Shown here: piece by piece, positions 18,516 through 28,894 of the stretch
Layout: each line of letters starts with the position of its first letter
Position numbering within the stretch: the stretch's first letter is position 1
NCBI RefSeq assembly: GCF_028693135.1
Contig: NZ_JAQUVZ010000014.1
Coordinates: 22,967 to 86,966, forward strand
Length of the DNA stretch: 64,000 nt
Origin: Methanosarcina sp.
Lineage (GTDB): Archaea > Halobacteriota > Methanosarcinia > Methanosarcinales > Methanosarcinaceae
Direction: 5' to 3'
Made by a program: the position numbers and the translations under genes
The notes under the pieces: generated by a model
The model's input: the letters and a program-made list of their open reading frames with translations, nothing else
Databases searched by the model: none
Told to the model about the DNA's origin: nothing

Positions 18516-20804
18516 TTGAAAATAAGGGCATTGATAGTTATCTTCCTGCTGGCGATTACACTTATTTCTGGTTCCGGCTGCATTGACAGCAGCAGTAAAC
18601 CAGTCAAAGAAACCGGCCTGGAAGAAATGACAGATAATCAAACAGATGATCAGAGCGATTCATTTAATTATTCCATAAAAACCGCTCCTGCAGAGAATTT
18701 CTCTGACAAGAGCAATACTCTTGAACTTGAAAAGGAAAGCTCCTTTTCCGGATATTACAGGAAAGAAAACTTGCAGTTCGAGGCCGAAGTTCCCACTTAT
18801 TCTTTACCTCTACAGGCTTCAGAAATTGTAAATTATGACGATTTCATCCAAAAAATTCCCCTGAAGAACGAAAGCAGGGATTTACTGTACCGAAATGGGT
18901 TTGTTGTGATTGAAAATGGAACCATTGAAAATCAGTTTACAGTAGAACAGATACGGGTAAATGATACTTACAGAGTCCTGAAAGTAGCTGACGTTCCTAT
19001 CTTCATCACGTCGGATTCTCTTCTTCACCTTTATCACATCCAGTTCGACGAGACGCTAAAAAGGGTCGAATCTGAGGAATTTTACGACGAGCTCTGGAAA
19101 CTTGACAAAGCTCTTCTTGAAGCCTCCATAAATGATTATGACAGCGCTTCAGGTCGAGAACAGGAAGCTGCAAGAAGAAATGCAGCCTACTTTGCAGTTG
19201 CATTGAGCCTGCTCCAGCCGAAACCCTCACAGGTTCAGGCAGCAGAAGACTCTTACGACTTTGATGAAGCTTTCCCGGCAGGTTCGACAAAACAATATCA
19301 TTTTGAGGTCCCATCGTTTGTAAAAAAAGAGGTTGAAGCCGAACTGGCTCTTATCGAAGCTCACGAAGGTTTTGCGACCTCTCCTATTTTCAAGTACGAA
19401 GAAGATTATTCCCAGTATGTACCAAGAGGCCACTATACCCGCTCCGAGAAGCTGCAAAACTATTTTAAGGCCATGATGTGGCACGGTAGAATAAGTATGT
19501 TCCTTCAGTCGGACATGATTATTGCAGAAGACCCGGAAAAGGAAGCAAAAATTCAGACTATTCAGGCCTTTTTAATTTCTGACCATTTTGATAGGGATAA
19601 AGAGCTCAGGGACAGGTGGGACAGGATTTACAAAGTGACGGCTTTTTATGTCGGCTATTCCGACGACCTCGGGCCCTATGAATATGCAAAAGCTCTGGAT
19701 ACTGTTTTTGGGAATGATAGATACGGAGTGAGTTTCGACAACGAAAGCCTTACAGCACTGAACACCGAACTGGAAATATATGAAAGTCCGAAAATCTACG
19801 GCGGAACAGGTGGAATTATTCAGACAGGCTCCGAAACTGAAAAAGAAACTCTTGAGGCCACAAAAGGTTTCAGGTTCATGGGTCAGAGATATACGCCAGA
19901 CTCGTATATCCTCCAGAAACTCCATCCTCCTGCCCTGAATATAATGGATCTACTTGGTTCTGGAAGAGCCAAAGAACACCTGAAAAATCAGGGTATTTCT
20001 GAAAACGAAGAATACAAAAAAGCTCACATATCTCTGGAAAATGAATTTAAAGCTTTTGACGAAGAAGACTGGAATAAAAACCTCTACTGGGCACAGCTAT
20101 ACGCCTTAAAGCCTCTTCTTGTAAGCTGTCCCGAGGGTTATCCTACCTTTATGCAAACCGAAGCCTGGGAAGATAAGCAGCTTAACACGGCCCTTGCTTC
20201 CTGGACTGAGCTCAGGCATGATACTATCCTCTATACAAAGCAGGAGTACTTTACAGGTCCTCCTCCCCCGAAAGAAAAACGTGTTCAAGGATATGTGGAA
20301 CCAGTTCCAGAATTTTATGCAAGGATGCTTGCCCTTACAAAAATGGCACACCGCGGGCTGGAGGAAATGGAAGTGTTTGATGATCAGTCGGATGAAGATT
20401 TCACAGCCCTTGAAAACACCCTTGAAAAGGTGCTGGAAATCTCAATTAAAGAGCTTAATAACAAAGAACTGACAGACGCAGAGTACAAATTCATCAGGAA
20501 TTTCGGACAAAACATAGCTCCAATGCTTGAGAATGTGGATATAAAGTCTCAGAGGTCCACTCTAATTGCGGATGTTCATACTTCTCCTGCTGGAGTTTTG
20601 GAAGAAGGAACCGGAAAACTGGATCTGATAGTAGTGGCCTATAAACAGCCTGACGGCAGGATAGTGCTTGGAGCAGGTCCTGTAATGAGTTATTATGAGT
20701 TCTGGCAGCCCTCGGGAGAAAGGTTGACGGATGAAGAGTGGAGAGAAATGTTAGAGAATAACCCTCCTGAAAGGCCGGAATGGGTTGAGTCTTTTAAGGT
20801 GTAA
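18516..20804 (+). CDS. DUF3160 lipoprotein
   Basis: 762 aa from TTG 18516. The N-terminus is a lipoprotein signal (IVIFLLAITLISGSGC; Cys about 22), followed by an acidic Asn/Thr/Ser-rich spacer, so the protein should be anchored to the outside of the membrane. The body matches DUF3160 as I recall it (VPIFITSDSLLHLYHIQFDETLKRVE, KAMMWHGRISMFLQ, ALASWTELRHDTILYTKQEY). The C-terminal LIVVAYKQPDGRIVLGAGPVMSYYEF is also typical. Function unknown; the length and helical character suggest an extracellular enzyme or surface protein. The TTG start has little Shine-Dalgarno support. Confidence 0.85.
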   Translation: MKIRALIVIFLLAITLISGSGCIDSSSKPVKETGLEEMTDNQTDDQSDSFNYSIKTAPAENFSDKSNTLELEKESSFSGYYRKENLQFEAEVPTYSLPLQASEIVNYDDFIQKIPLKNESRDLLYRNGFVVIENGTIENQFTVEQIRVNDTYRVLKVADVPIFITSDSLLHLYHIQFDETLKRVESEEFYDELWKLDKALLEASINDYDSASGREQEAARRNAAYFAVALSLLQPKPSQVQAAEDSYDFDEAFPAGSTKQYHFEVPSFVKKEVEAELALIEAHEGFATSPIFKYEEDYSQYVPRGHYTRSEKLQNYFKAMMWHGRISMFLQSDMIIAEDPEKEAKIQTIQAFLISDHFDRDKELRDRWDRIYKVTAFYVGYSDDLGPYEYAKALDTVFGNDRYGVSFDNESLTALNTELEIYESPKIYGGTGGIIQTGSETEKETLEATKGFRFMGQRYTPDSYILQKLHPPALNIMDLLGSGRAKEHLKNQGISENEEYKKAHISLENEFKAFDEEDWNKNLYWAQLYALKPLLVSCPEGYPTFMQTEAWEDKQLNTALASWTELRHDTILYTKQEYFTGPPPPKEKRVQGYVEPVPEFYARMLALTKMAHRGLEEMEVFDDQSDEDFTALENTLEKVLEISIKELNNKELTDAEYKFIRNFGQNIAPMLENVDIKSQRSTLIADVHTSPAGVLEEGTGKLDLIVVAYKQPDGRIVLGAGPVMSYYEFWQPSGERLTDEEWREMLENNPPERPEWVESFKV

Positions 20805-21109
20805 AAGATGTTATCCTGGATAGCTGATCTTTTCACCCATTTTTTTTCTTTTTAAGAATCTGTTGATTATAATACAAACAAAGATGAGGAATCTATCTTC
20901 TGATGCGTATAATTATAAGGTCTGGTTTTTAAAATGGACACCATCTGCATAATTTGTCATATTTTTATCGATCTGCCATAACTGGATTTACATGATACAT
21001 GGAGTACAACCGCTACAAGCTACCTGGCTTTTGGGAGCTGGACTGGAGCTATGGCAACAAGGGTGAAACCTTAATCACCCATTATATTTTTATTGAAGGG
21101 GGAATGTAA
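20805..21109. other. intergenic region with a small hairpin
   Basis: Mostly AT-rich. GGGTGA (21061-21066) and TCACCC (21075-21080) form a 6-bp stem with an 8-nt loop about 30 nt before the next ATG. A ribosome-binding site (GGGGGAATGTAA) lies right before 21110. No ORF of its own. Confidence 0.4.
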
Positions 21110-21775
21110 ATGTTTTATAAGAAAGTGAATAAAAAGATAATATTTTTTATCTTTTTGGTAGTTGCTGTTGTTGGAGTGTGGTTTTTACTTAATTTCATTC
21201 AAATTGGTCCCGGCTTACCTCCTTCTGAATCCATGCCAAAATGGTACATCCCCGGATCCTGGCAAAAACATGAACAGAGCTGTACATCACTTTTTCCGGA
21301 AATCTCTTCTTACTGTGATAAGAGGAATTTTTCCGGAGGAAAATTTATAAATGTTTGGTATTTTGATGATGAATCTAAATTTTTAAAAGGAGAATATCTG
21401 CTTTATCGCTATCTGGAAGAAAACGGTAATGCGTTCCATCAGGAACTGAATATTAGTACAGAACTTCAAGACGAAATTGAAATACGTGAAGTTGAAAATT
21501 TCCCTGATTTCACCTTTTTTAACTCGACCGGGTATGAAAGCCCTGAAACGTCGGGATACTTTCTAGTGTATAAGAGACCTTTCCTTAAAGGGAGAGAAGA
21601 TTATTTCATAGCTTATTACGGAATCCTGGGTACAACAAATCTCACTGAAGAAACCCCAGCGCTGAAAAAATTGATTGCAGAATCCTATTATATGTCTAAT
21701 GAAGAAGGAAAAGTTGATGGTTTAAAGATGGGGAATAAAATAGGAACGAGCAATTCGTTACTTCCATGGTTTTAA
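21110..21775 (+). CDS. hypothetical membrane-anchored protein
   Basis: 221 aa with one N-terminal span (IIFFIFLVVAVVGVWFLLNF, about 9-28) and a soluble remainder that would face outward. The rest has three cysteines and many aromatic residues (PKWYIPGSWQKHEQSC, KFINVWYFDDESKFL). No family recognised. Its higher A+T content than the core genes, and its neighbours of the same kind, suggest a lineage-specific gene. A GGGGGAATGT ribosome-binding site supports the start. Confidence 0.75.
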   Translation: MFYKKVNKKIIFFIFLVVAVVGVWFLLNFIQIGPGLPPSESMPKWYIPGSWQKHEQSCTSLFPEISSYCDKRNFSGGKFINVWYFDDESKFLKGEYLLYRYLEENGNAFHQELNISTELQDEIEIREVENFPDFTFFNSTGYESPETSGYFLVYKRPFLKGREDYFIAYYGILGTTNLTEETPALKKLIAESYYMSNEEGKVDGLKMGNKIGTSNSLLPWF

Positions 21776-22096
21776 CAAAAAGGTTAGCTCTTATTTGTAT
21801 TTTTTTATGAGCATATCCAAAAATTCAATATGTGACTCAAAACATCTACTTCCAAAAAATAATTTGAGTTCCTCATATTGGAAATGGTTCTAAAATTCTT
21901 ATTGGGATAGGAACAAAATTGGTTTTGGGATAATCTCGGTATAAAATTGCTGATTGATCGTATTCCAAATTTGCCGATCAATGGTATCCGAGAAATCAAC
22001 AGGAATATATTCGCAGAGTAACAAGAATTATCCACAAAACGAATACTGGCTAAGAAGGAGATTTACTAATCTCCTCCTATTATAGAGGAATTTCAA
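21776..22096. other. AT-rich intergenic region
   Basis: 321 bp between two small anchored-protein genes. No supported ORF on either strand (a 76-aa minus frame lacks signals). The last 40 bp include AAGGAGATTTACTAATCTCCT, in which AGGAGAT and ATCTCCT are inverted copies around TTACTA, about 36 nt before the next ATG. Confidence 0.4.
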
Positions 22097-22507
22097 ATGC
22101 AAAATATCAGAAAAATACTTCTCATCTTGCTGATCATACCCATAGTTGCAATTGTGGGTTATTATGCATTGATATTTCTTCTGGGCGGTCCGGCTTTACC
22201 GAATTTTTTTGAAATCAGAAATAATGATGCGGGGACCCATGAAATCACTGTAGAAATATTGGACTCGCACAACAGTTCAATATTTAAAGAATCATACAAG
22301 CTTTATCCAGATGAAAGGGCTTCAGAAGCAAAACCGTTTGATCTTCTATATTCTACCGGAATGAAAAATTATACATTCAGGATTACACTGGATAATGGGG
22401 TTCTAGAAGAAACTATTCCAGTATCTTTGCATCGTTGGAGCACACCTATTATAGTAATAGATTGGGATAACGAGGCTCCAATAATGATAATGATAGAAAC
22501 TGTTTGA
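22097..22507 (+). CDS. hypothetical membrane-anchored protein
   Basis: 136 aa; one N-terminal span (ILLILLIIPIVAIVGYYALIFLL) and an outward beta-rich domain (EIRNNDAGTHEITVEILDSHNS, YTFRITLDNGVLEETIPVSL) that reads like a small immunoglobulin-like sandwich. No family assigned. The stop codon lies in the first copy of a 32-bp tandem duplication. Confidence 0.75.
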   Translation: MQNIRKILLILLIIPIVAIVGYYALIFLLGGPALPNFFEIRNNDAGTHEITVEILDSHNSSIFKESYKLYPDERASEAKPFDLLYSTGMKNYTFRITLDNGVLEETIPVSLHRWSTPIIVIDWDNEAPIMIMIETV

Positions 22508-22554
22508 GGAGGCCTGTCCAGATGATAGAAACTGTTTGAGGAGGCCTGTCCAGA
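22491..22554 (+). repeat. perfect 32-bp tandem duplication spanning a stop codon
   Basis: Bases 22491-22522 and 22523-22554 are identical. The first copy contains the last codons and TGA of the upstream gene plus GGAGGCCTGTCC; the second is non-coding. This looks like a recent slippage or unequal-exchange event. Confidence 0.9.
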
Positions 22555-22811
22555 TTTTTCTCTAACAAATTTCCGCATCACTGAAATTTTGTGAAGTCTG
22601 CTTTCCCTTTACAATACCAGAAAAGTCTCTCTCTCCACCCAGTGGCTTTCAAGTCAGAACTGAACAATAACTCACGGACAAGACCAATCAAAGATCTATT
22701 AATCAAATAATGCAGGTAAAAAATTGTCTCATTATCTTTTATATTTTATTGTTATGCTCCTATAAAATTAAAGAATAAAGTAGACAAAAAAGATATATGG
22801 AGGAAAAGAAC

Positions 22812-23282
22812 TTGTTCGCAGACTCTTTTTGTATTAAAAATAATAAATTTAAAGTTATTTTCCTGACTATTTTTTTGCTTATCTGTAGCTTCGCTGGATG
22901 TATAGGCCAAGAATCGATTGAGAATTCTTCTCAGACATCAGATAGTACTAATACATCTGTAAGCGAAGGAGTAGATAATTTAGATATTAATTACTCTGTG
23001 ATTGAAGTACTTCCACCTTATGACGAATCGGAGTCAGAATGGCTCAAAACAGATGCTTCTAATATAGCTAAAATCGCACTCAAAGACAACCGTACGAGAC
23101 AGTTAATTCAGGAAGGAGGGACAATAATGGGAGTGACTTATTCCTGTCATCCAACGTCTGAGAATTATGATGGCCCAGGATGTGCTCCCGCTTTGAGAAT
23201 TCAGTCCGGAAACAGGATAGTAGATTTCCTGGTCGATGAAGAAAAAGGAGTAGTCGTTGAGACGGTTACAGAAATAAGGTGA
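22812..23282 (+). CDS. hypothetical lipoprotein
   Basis: About 156 aa. The frame is open from ATG 22797, but GGAGGA lies at 22800-22805, inside that reading, and sits at ideal distance from a TTG at 22812, which I prefer. A hydrophobic segment ending in the lipobox-like LICSFAGC is followed by a Ser/Thr-rich spacer. The outer domain contains GGTIMGVTYSCHPTSENYDGPGCAPALRI, with two cysteines. No known function. Low G+C and the neighbouring genes place it in the accessory surface-protein stretch. Confidence 0.7.
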   Translation: MFADSFCIKNNKFKVIFLTIFLLICSFAGCIGQESIENSSQTSDSTNTSVSEGVDNLDINYSVIEVLPPYDESESEWLKTDASNIAKIALKDNRTRQLIQEGGTIMGVTYSCHPTSENYDGPGCAPALRIQSGNRIVDFLVDEEKGVVVETVTEIR

Positions 23283-23285
23283 AAC

Positions 23286-23333
23286 ACTTATAAGGTAAAA
23301 AACTTATAAGGTAAAAAACTTATAAGGTAAAAC
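23286..23333 (+). repeat. three 16-bp tandem repeats after the lipoprotein gene
   Basis: ACTTATAAGGTAAAAA repeats at 23286, 23302 and 23318 (last copy ends in AC). It begins 4 bp after the lipoprotein stop codon. Confidence 0.85.
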
Positions 23334-23405
23334 ACTTATTAAATTATTTTTTCCAGAGTTTAATCCTGCACTTTATTTTTATGGTATGTTTGGAGTGAAT
23401 GCTAT

Positions 23406-23744
23406 ATGAAACCAAGAACAACAGCCTTAATGATTATTTCTTTTGCTGTTTTAGCATTACTTCTAGTGTTCTTTTTAGTGATTTACCAGCCTGGAGCTGG
23501 TATGTATATTAGAGCAGATAAACTTCAGAATCCACCTGAGGAATATATTGAATTTAGTTTAGCAGATCTTGAGAAGTACTCTTATGTTAAAGAAGCAGTA
23601 ATGAACCCTGGGAAAAACATTAAGGTTCCTTCCGATTATCATGAAAGTGTATCAGAATTCGGCGAAATAACTTCCAGTAACGGAACTAATTATATAAAAG
23701 TTAATAATGACTACTATGATATTCATTACGAGTCTGCTGATTAA
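23406..23744 (+). CDS. hypothetical membrane-anchored protein
   Basis: 112 aa, one N-terminal span (ALMIISFAVLALLLVFFLVIY) and a short acidic outward domain (EYIEFSLADLEKYSYVKEAV... GEITSSNGTNYIKVNNDYYDIHY). No family recognised. Fourth of a run of similarly built small secreted or anchored proteins. Confidence 0.75.
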   Translation: MKPRTTALMIISFAVLALLLVFFLVIYQPGAGMYIRADKLQNPPEEYIEFSLADLEKYSYVKEAVMNPGKNIKVPSDYHESVSEFGEITSSNGTNYIKVNNDYYDIHYESAD

Positions 23745-23822
23745 TTAAGTGGTGAAGAGCTGCTAAAATAGAGAAGCCCAACTCATTTATTATTTTTGTC
23801 CATAAATAGATCAGGTTATAGT

Positions 23823-25466
23823 ATGAGACTCAAAAATTTATTTACTACATTGCTGATTATTTTTACTATCAACTGTGCATCTGCTACTACAATTACTGTA
23901 GATATTAATAATGAAAATAGCAGTAATTTCTCTTCTATACAGGAAGCAATAAACTTTGCACAGGAAAATGACTCAATCCTGATCTACAAAGGAAACTATT
24001 CGGAAACTCTCACCATCGATAAACAGTTAAAAATCAGTTCTATTTCTCGCAACCCGGAAGATGTAATTATAAACCCTGAAGTCTCTTCTCTACCGATAAT
24101 CCATGTCACATCAGACAATGTAGAAATAACCGACCTGACAATTTCTGGGAACAGCAGTGAAAATCAAATCTCAGGAATCTTTTTAGACAACGTCAGTAAC
24201 TCTTTTATTCAAAATAATATTATTTCAAATTTTCAGGATAGCCTTGTTCTAAATGCCTCTTCCGGCTGCAGTATTGAAAATAATACTCTATTTTCAAACA
24301 CTTTGCATGGAATCTATCTAATTAATTCGACGGACAACGATTTGAGGAACAATCTCATCACTGAAAATAAACGTGGTCTTTACTTGAACCTATCAAATCA
24401 AAATACTTTAGTTAATAACAATGCCAGTAATAATGAAAACTATGGAATTGCTCTCAGGAAATCAAATGCCAATAATTTAATTAATAACCAATTTTTCATG
24501 AACAAATATGGGCTTTGTCTAACTGTCTCTCATGAAAATGTAATAGCAGATAACGTTGCCGGTAACAACAAACAATCCGGCTTTCTTTTATGGATCTCCG
24601 AGTCAAATAACTTAAAAGATGACATTTTCATAGAGAATGGAAACTCTGGCATCTATCTCCTGGCTTCTGATAAAAATACTTTAATTAGAAACATTTTATC
24701 TAACAATTCCAATGGCATTTCAATCGGAGATTCCAGCAATAACCTTGTTACTAACAACACTTTTAGTTCTAATAAAGAGTACGGCATATTCTACTTCTAC
24801 TCTAATTTAAACAAAAATAACACTATCAAGGAGAATATTTTTTTAGATAATAAAAAAGGAGATGATAATCTAACCTCTTCCTCCATGCCAATTTATACTA
24901 TCCTTATTCTTCTAACAGGAATCGGTCTTGCATTTTACTTAATTAGAAAACCTTTGTCGAAAAAAGCCCTTAAAAGCTTAGGCATTTTAATAGTAATATT
25001 TTTGATTGCAATTATTGCCTGGTACTTCCCGTTTGAATCGGGTCTTCCCGGGAACAATGTAGAGATTACTAATTTCAGTTGGTATAATTCCTCCAAAATT
25101 AATGAAACGCGCACACAGGTTACTCTATCAATGGATATTAATTACAGGAATAAACAAGCATACGATTACAGTTTTGCCGAAGATTCACAAACTGATGTTA
25201 TCCCTACAAGGATCCAGATATTCTCAAGGGAATATAATCCAGACGAAGGCGAAGAAATACCTTATACGCTGCTTTCTGAAGAAGATATTACTTTAACATA
25301 CCGAAAACCATTCAAGTACGAAACTACTCTCAATTTAGAAAACGACATGGAATACGACGTTCAGACGATAATTGTGTTCAAACGAGAATTTGATTATCCG
25401 AACCCATATGGAGAAGAAACAAGGTGGGAACTACTTGGAGGGTGGCAGCAGCTGATATCAACCTGA
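23823..25466 (+). CDS. NosD-like right-handed beta-helix membrane protein
   Basis: About 547 aa from ATG 23823 (a start at 23796 is open but weaker). A signal peptide (LFTTLLIIFTINCASA) leads into the typical TITVDINNENSSNFSSIQEAINFAQENDSILIYKGNYSETL start. Repeated beta-helix coils rich in Asn follow (NSTDNDLRNNLITENKRGLYLNLSNQNTLVNN), about residues 100-350. Two spans follow (IYTILILLTGIGLAFYLI and SLGILIVIFLIAIIAWYF), then a C-terminal beta domain of about 140 residues. It is probably a surface carbohydrate-binding or structural protein. Confidence 0.85.
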   Translation: MRLKNLFTTLLIIFTINCASATTITVDINNENSSNFSSIQEAINFAQENDSILIYKGNYSETLTIDKQLKISSISRNPEDVIINPEVSSLPIIHVTSDNVEITDLTISGNSSENQISGIFLDNVSNSFIQNNIISNFQDSLVLNASSGCSIENNTLFSNTLHGIYLINSTDNDLRNNLITENKRGLYLNLSNQNTLVNNNASNNENYGIALRKSNANNLINNQFFMNKYGLCLTVSHENVIADNVAGNNKQSGFLLWISESNNLKDDIFIENGNSGIYLLASDKNTLIRNILSNNSNGISIGDSSNNLVTNNTFSSNKEYGIFYFYSNLNKNNTIKENIFLDNKKGDDNLTSSSMPIYTILILLTGIGLAFYLIRKPLSKKALKSLGILIVIFLIAIIAWYFPFESGLPGNNVEITNFSWYNSSKINETRTQVTLSMDINYRNKQAYDYSFAEDSQTDVIPTRIQIFSREYNPDEGEEIPYTLLSEEDITLTYRKPFKYETTLNLENDMEYDVQTIIVFKREFDYPNPYGEETRWELLGGWQQLIST

Positions 25467-25809
25467 ACAACTTCTCATTTTATTTTTTTCTCCCTGTTCG
25501 GGCAGACATTTAACTGTTTAACTATTTAAATCATAAATCTTCAGCCCACCATTCGGATGAATACATGACTTCCTCTTCTCTTTTCACCGGTCACTGTTTG
25601 AAATGGCAGAATATTAATATTACTTTATTAATATGACCTCTCAAGTTTTAATTATACTAACTTTAAGTAGTATTGGTTCTGACCTCTATTCAATCTTTAA
25701 AATATGACGCTACTTTCGGTTATCGTTAATTTGTAAATCTTATTTCCCTCTGACTTCCATTAAAATCTCTGAATTTAATTAAAAAAGAAACCCTTAATCT
25801 CTGATTACC
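25467..25809. other. intergenic region upstream of the heme gene cluster
   Basis: 343 bp of AT-rich DNA at the border between the accessory stretch and the core heme genes. TATA-like phrases occur at about 25615-25630 and in the final 60 bp (TGAATTTAATTAAAAAAG). No ORF supported. Confidence 0.4.
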
Positions 25810-27410
<1,601 letters not shown>

Positions 27411-27414
27411 AATT

Positions 27415-27873
27415 ATGGATAAAACGGATGTAAAACTGCTAAAACTCGTGCAGGACGGAATTCCAATCACTCATTCTCCTTTCAAAGGGTTTGCTTCTGA
27501 ACTTGGAATCAGTGAACAGGAGGTTGTTGACAGGCTTAAAAACCTCCAGAATGCCGGAAAGATCCGTCGCTTTGCGGCTTCAATCGGGCACCGGGCCATA
27601 GGCATAAAAGCCAATGCAATGTGCGTCTGGAATGTTCCTGATGAACAGATCGAAAAGGTAGGGAATATCATGGCTGAATTTCCCGAAGTTACGCACTGTT
27701 ATGAACGCCCCCGCTATCCTGACTGGCAGTATAACCTGTTTACAATGGTCCATTCCTATAACCCCGAAGACTGCGAAAAAGTGGCTGAGAAGATTTCGGA
27801 AGCCACAGGGATTAAGGACTACACCCTTTTCTTCAGTGAAAAAGAGTTCAAAAAAACCGGAGTCAGGCTTTAA
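27415..27873 (+). CDS. ahbB: siroheme decarboxylase subunit AhbB
   Basis: 152 aa from ATG 27415, with GGTGA at 27405-27409 as its ribosome-binding site; the frame is open six codons further upstream. N-terminal helix-turn-helix (MDKTDVKLLKLVQDGIPITHSPFKGFASELGISEQEV). The C-terminal half has the AhbB hallmark THCYERPRYPDWQYNLFTMVHS, whose His and Tyr residues are thought to hold siroheme. It forms a pair with the preceding ahbA, 4 bp away. Confidence 0.9.
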   Translation: MDKTDVKLLKLVQDGIPITHSPFKGFASELGISEQEVVDRLKNLQNAGKIRRFAASIGHRAIGIKANAMCVWNVPDEQIEKVGNIMAEFPEVTHCYERPRYPDWQYNLFTMVHSYNPEDCEKVAEKISEATGIKDYTLFFSEKEFKKTGVRL

Positions 27874-27926
27874 GTGCAGACTAATTAATTCATCTAATTC
27901 ATCTTTATACTTCGAGGTCCCTGAAA

Positions 27927-28589
27927 ATGGCTGAAACAAATAATTTTCTCCCCCTCATGCTTGACCTTTCAGGCAGGAAAATCGTTATTTTCGGAGGCGG
28001 CTCTGTTGGGGAGCGCAAGGCTGAACTTTTCTGTGGCTGCGCGGATACTGTTGTTGTCAGCCTCGACTTTTCCGAAAGGCTGCGGGAACTTGAGGCTTCA
28101 GGGCAGGTAAAGCTGCTCCGACTTGATCTTTCGGCAGCAGCGGACTCTGAGTTAAATGAAATTATTTCAGGGGCTTTTCTTGTTATCCCTGCAACCAGCA
28201 GTTCCGAACTTAATCGGAAAATCACTGATATTGCAGGGGAAAGCGATATTTTGATTAATCAGGTGGATGCTTTAGGTAATGTTGTAATCCCCTCGGTCAT
28301 CAAAAGAGGAGACCTTGTGATCGGGATCTCTACCCTTGGGCACAGTCCTGCGGTCTCAAAATATACTCGCAGGCAGATCGAAGGTGTGATAACTCCTGCA
28401 TATTCCGATATGATCCGGCTTCAGGACGAACTGAGAACTTACCTCAAACTGCACGTAAAGGAGCAGAGGAAAAGGAAAGTACTTCTCTGGAAAGTCCTTG
28501 AAAGTGAAAGTGTCTGGAATGGATTTTCCGAATCATATGAAAAGGCAGCAGAAATTGCATACTCAATAATCTCCGATAATCTCGGGTAA
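27927..28589 (+). CDS. precorrin-2 dehydrogenase / siroheme synthase (SirC/CysG-N type)
   Basis: 220 aa. The NAD-binding start is RKIVIFGGGSVGERKAELF (about 17-35), then PATSSSELNRKITDIA and NQVDALGNVVIPSVIKRGDLVIGISTLGHSPAVSKYTRRQIE, typical of the family that oxidises precorrin-2 to sirohydrochlorin. CysG/Met8 relatives also insert iron; whether this one does cannot be read from sequence. In this cluster it would deliver sirohydrochlorin or siroheme to AhbAB. Its stop codon lies in the first junction of a 20-bp tandem repeat. Confidence 0.9.
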   Translation: MAETNNFLPLMLDLSGRKIVIFGGGSVGERKAELFCGCADTVVVSLDFSERLRELEASGQVKLLRLDLSAAADSELNEIISGAFLVIPATSSSELNRKITDIAGESDILINQVDALGNVVIPSVIKRGDLVIGISTLGHSPAVSKYTRRQIEGVITPAYSDMIRLQDELRTYLKLHVKEQRKRKVLLWKVLESESVWNGFSESYEKAAEIAYSIISDNLG

Positions 28590-28640
28590 TCTCCGATAAT
28601 CTCGGGTAATCTCCGATAATCTCGGGTAATCTCCGATAAT
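28567..28640 (+). repeat. 20-bp tandem repeat overlapping the 3' end of the sirC-like gene
   Basis: TAATCTCCGATAATCTCGGG occurs at 28567, 28587 and 28607, with a partial fourth copy to 28640. Each unit itself holds two related half-units. The gene's TAA is the first three bases of the second unit, so copy-number changes downstream leave the protein intact. Confidence 0.9.
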
Positions 28641-28894
28641 CGCAGAGATTCAGGCAAGTAAAATCAGACTGGAAAAGCGCAGGACACATTGAAAGGAAAA
28701 GGACTACTTTGAGAAAGAAAACGCTCTGTGAATGAAAAAGCTTTTAATTATTATCCTTTTAATTACCCTCTAATAACCCTTTAAATAGAAACCCTTTGGT
28801 GAAAAATGGCTGAGGATTTCTGGACAAAGTTTAATTTACAACTCCTTATATTATTCATTTTATTTCCTGTATTCATTCTATCCGGAGGCTCTCT
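28641..28894. other. hemA upstream region
   Basis: AT-rich spacer with an imperfect repetition of TTAATTATCCTTTTAATTACCCT at about 28743-28775 that looks like promoter DNA. GGAGG at 28884-28888 is the hemA ribosome-binding site. No ORF supported. Confidence 0.4.
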
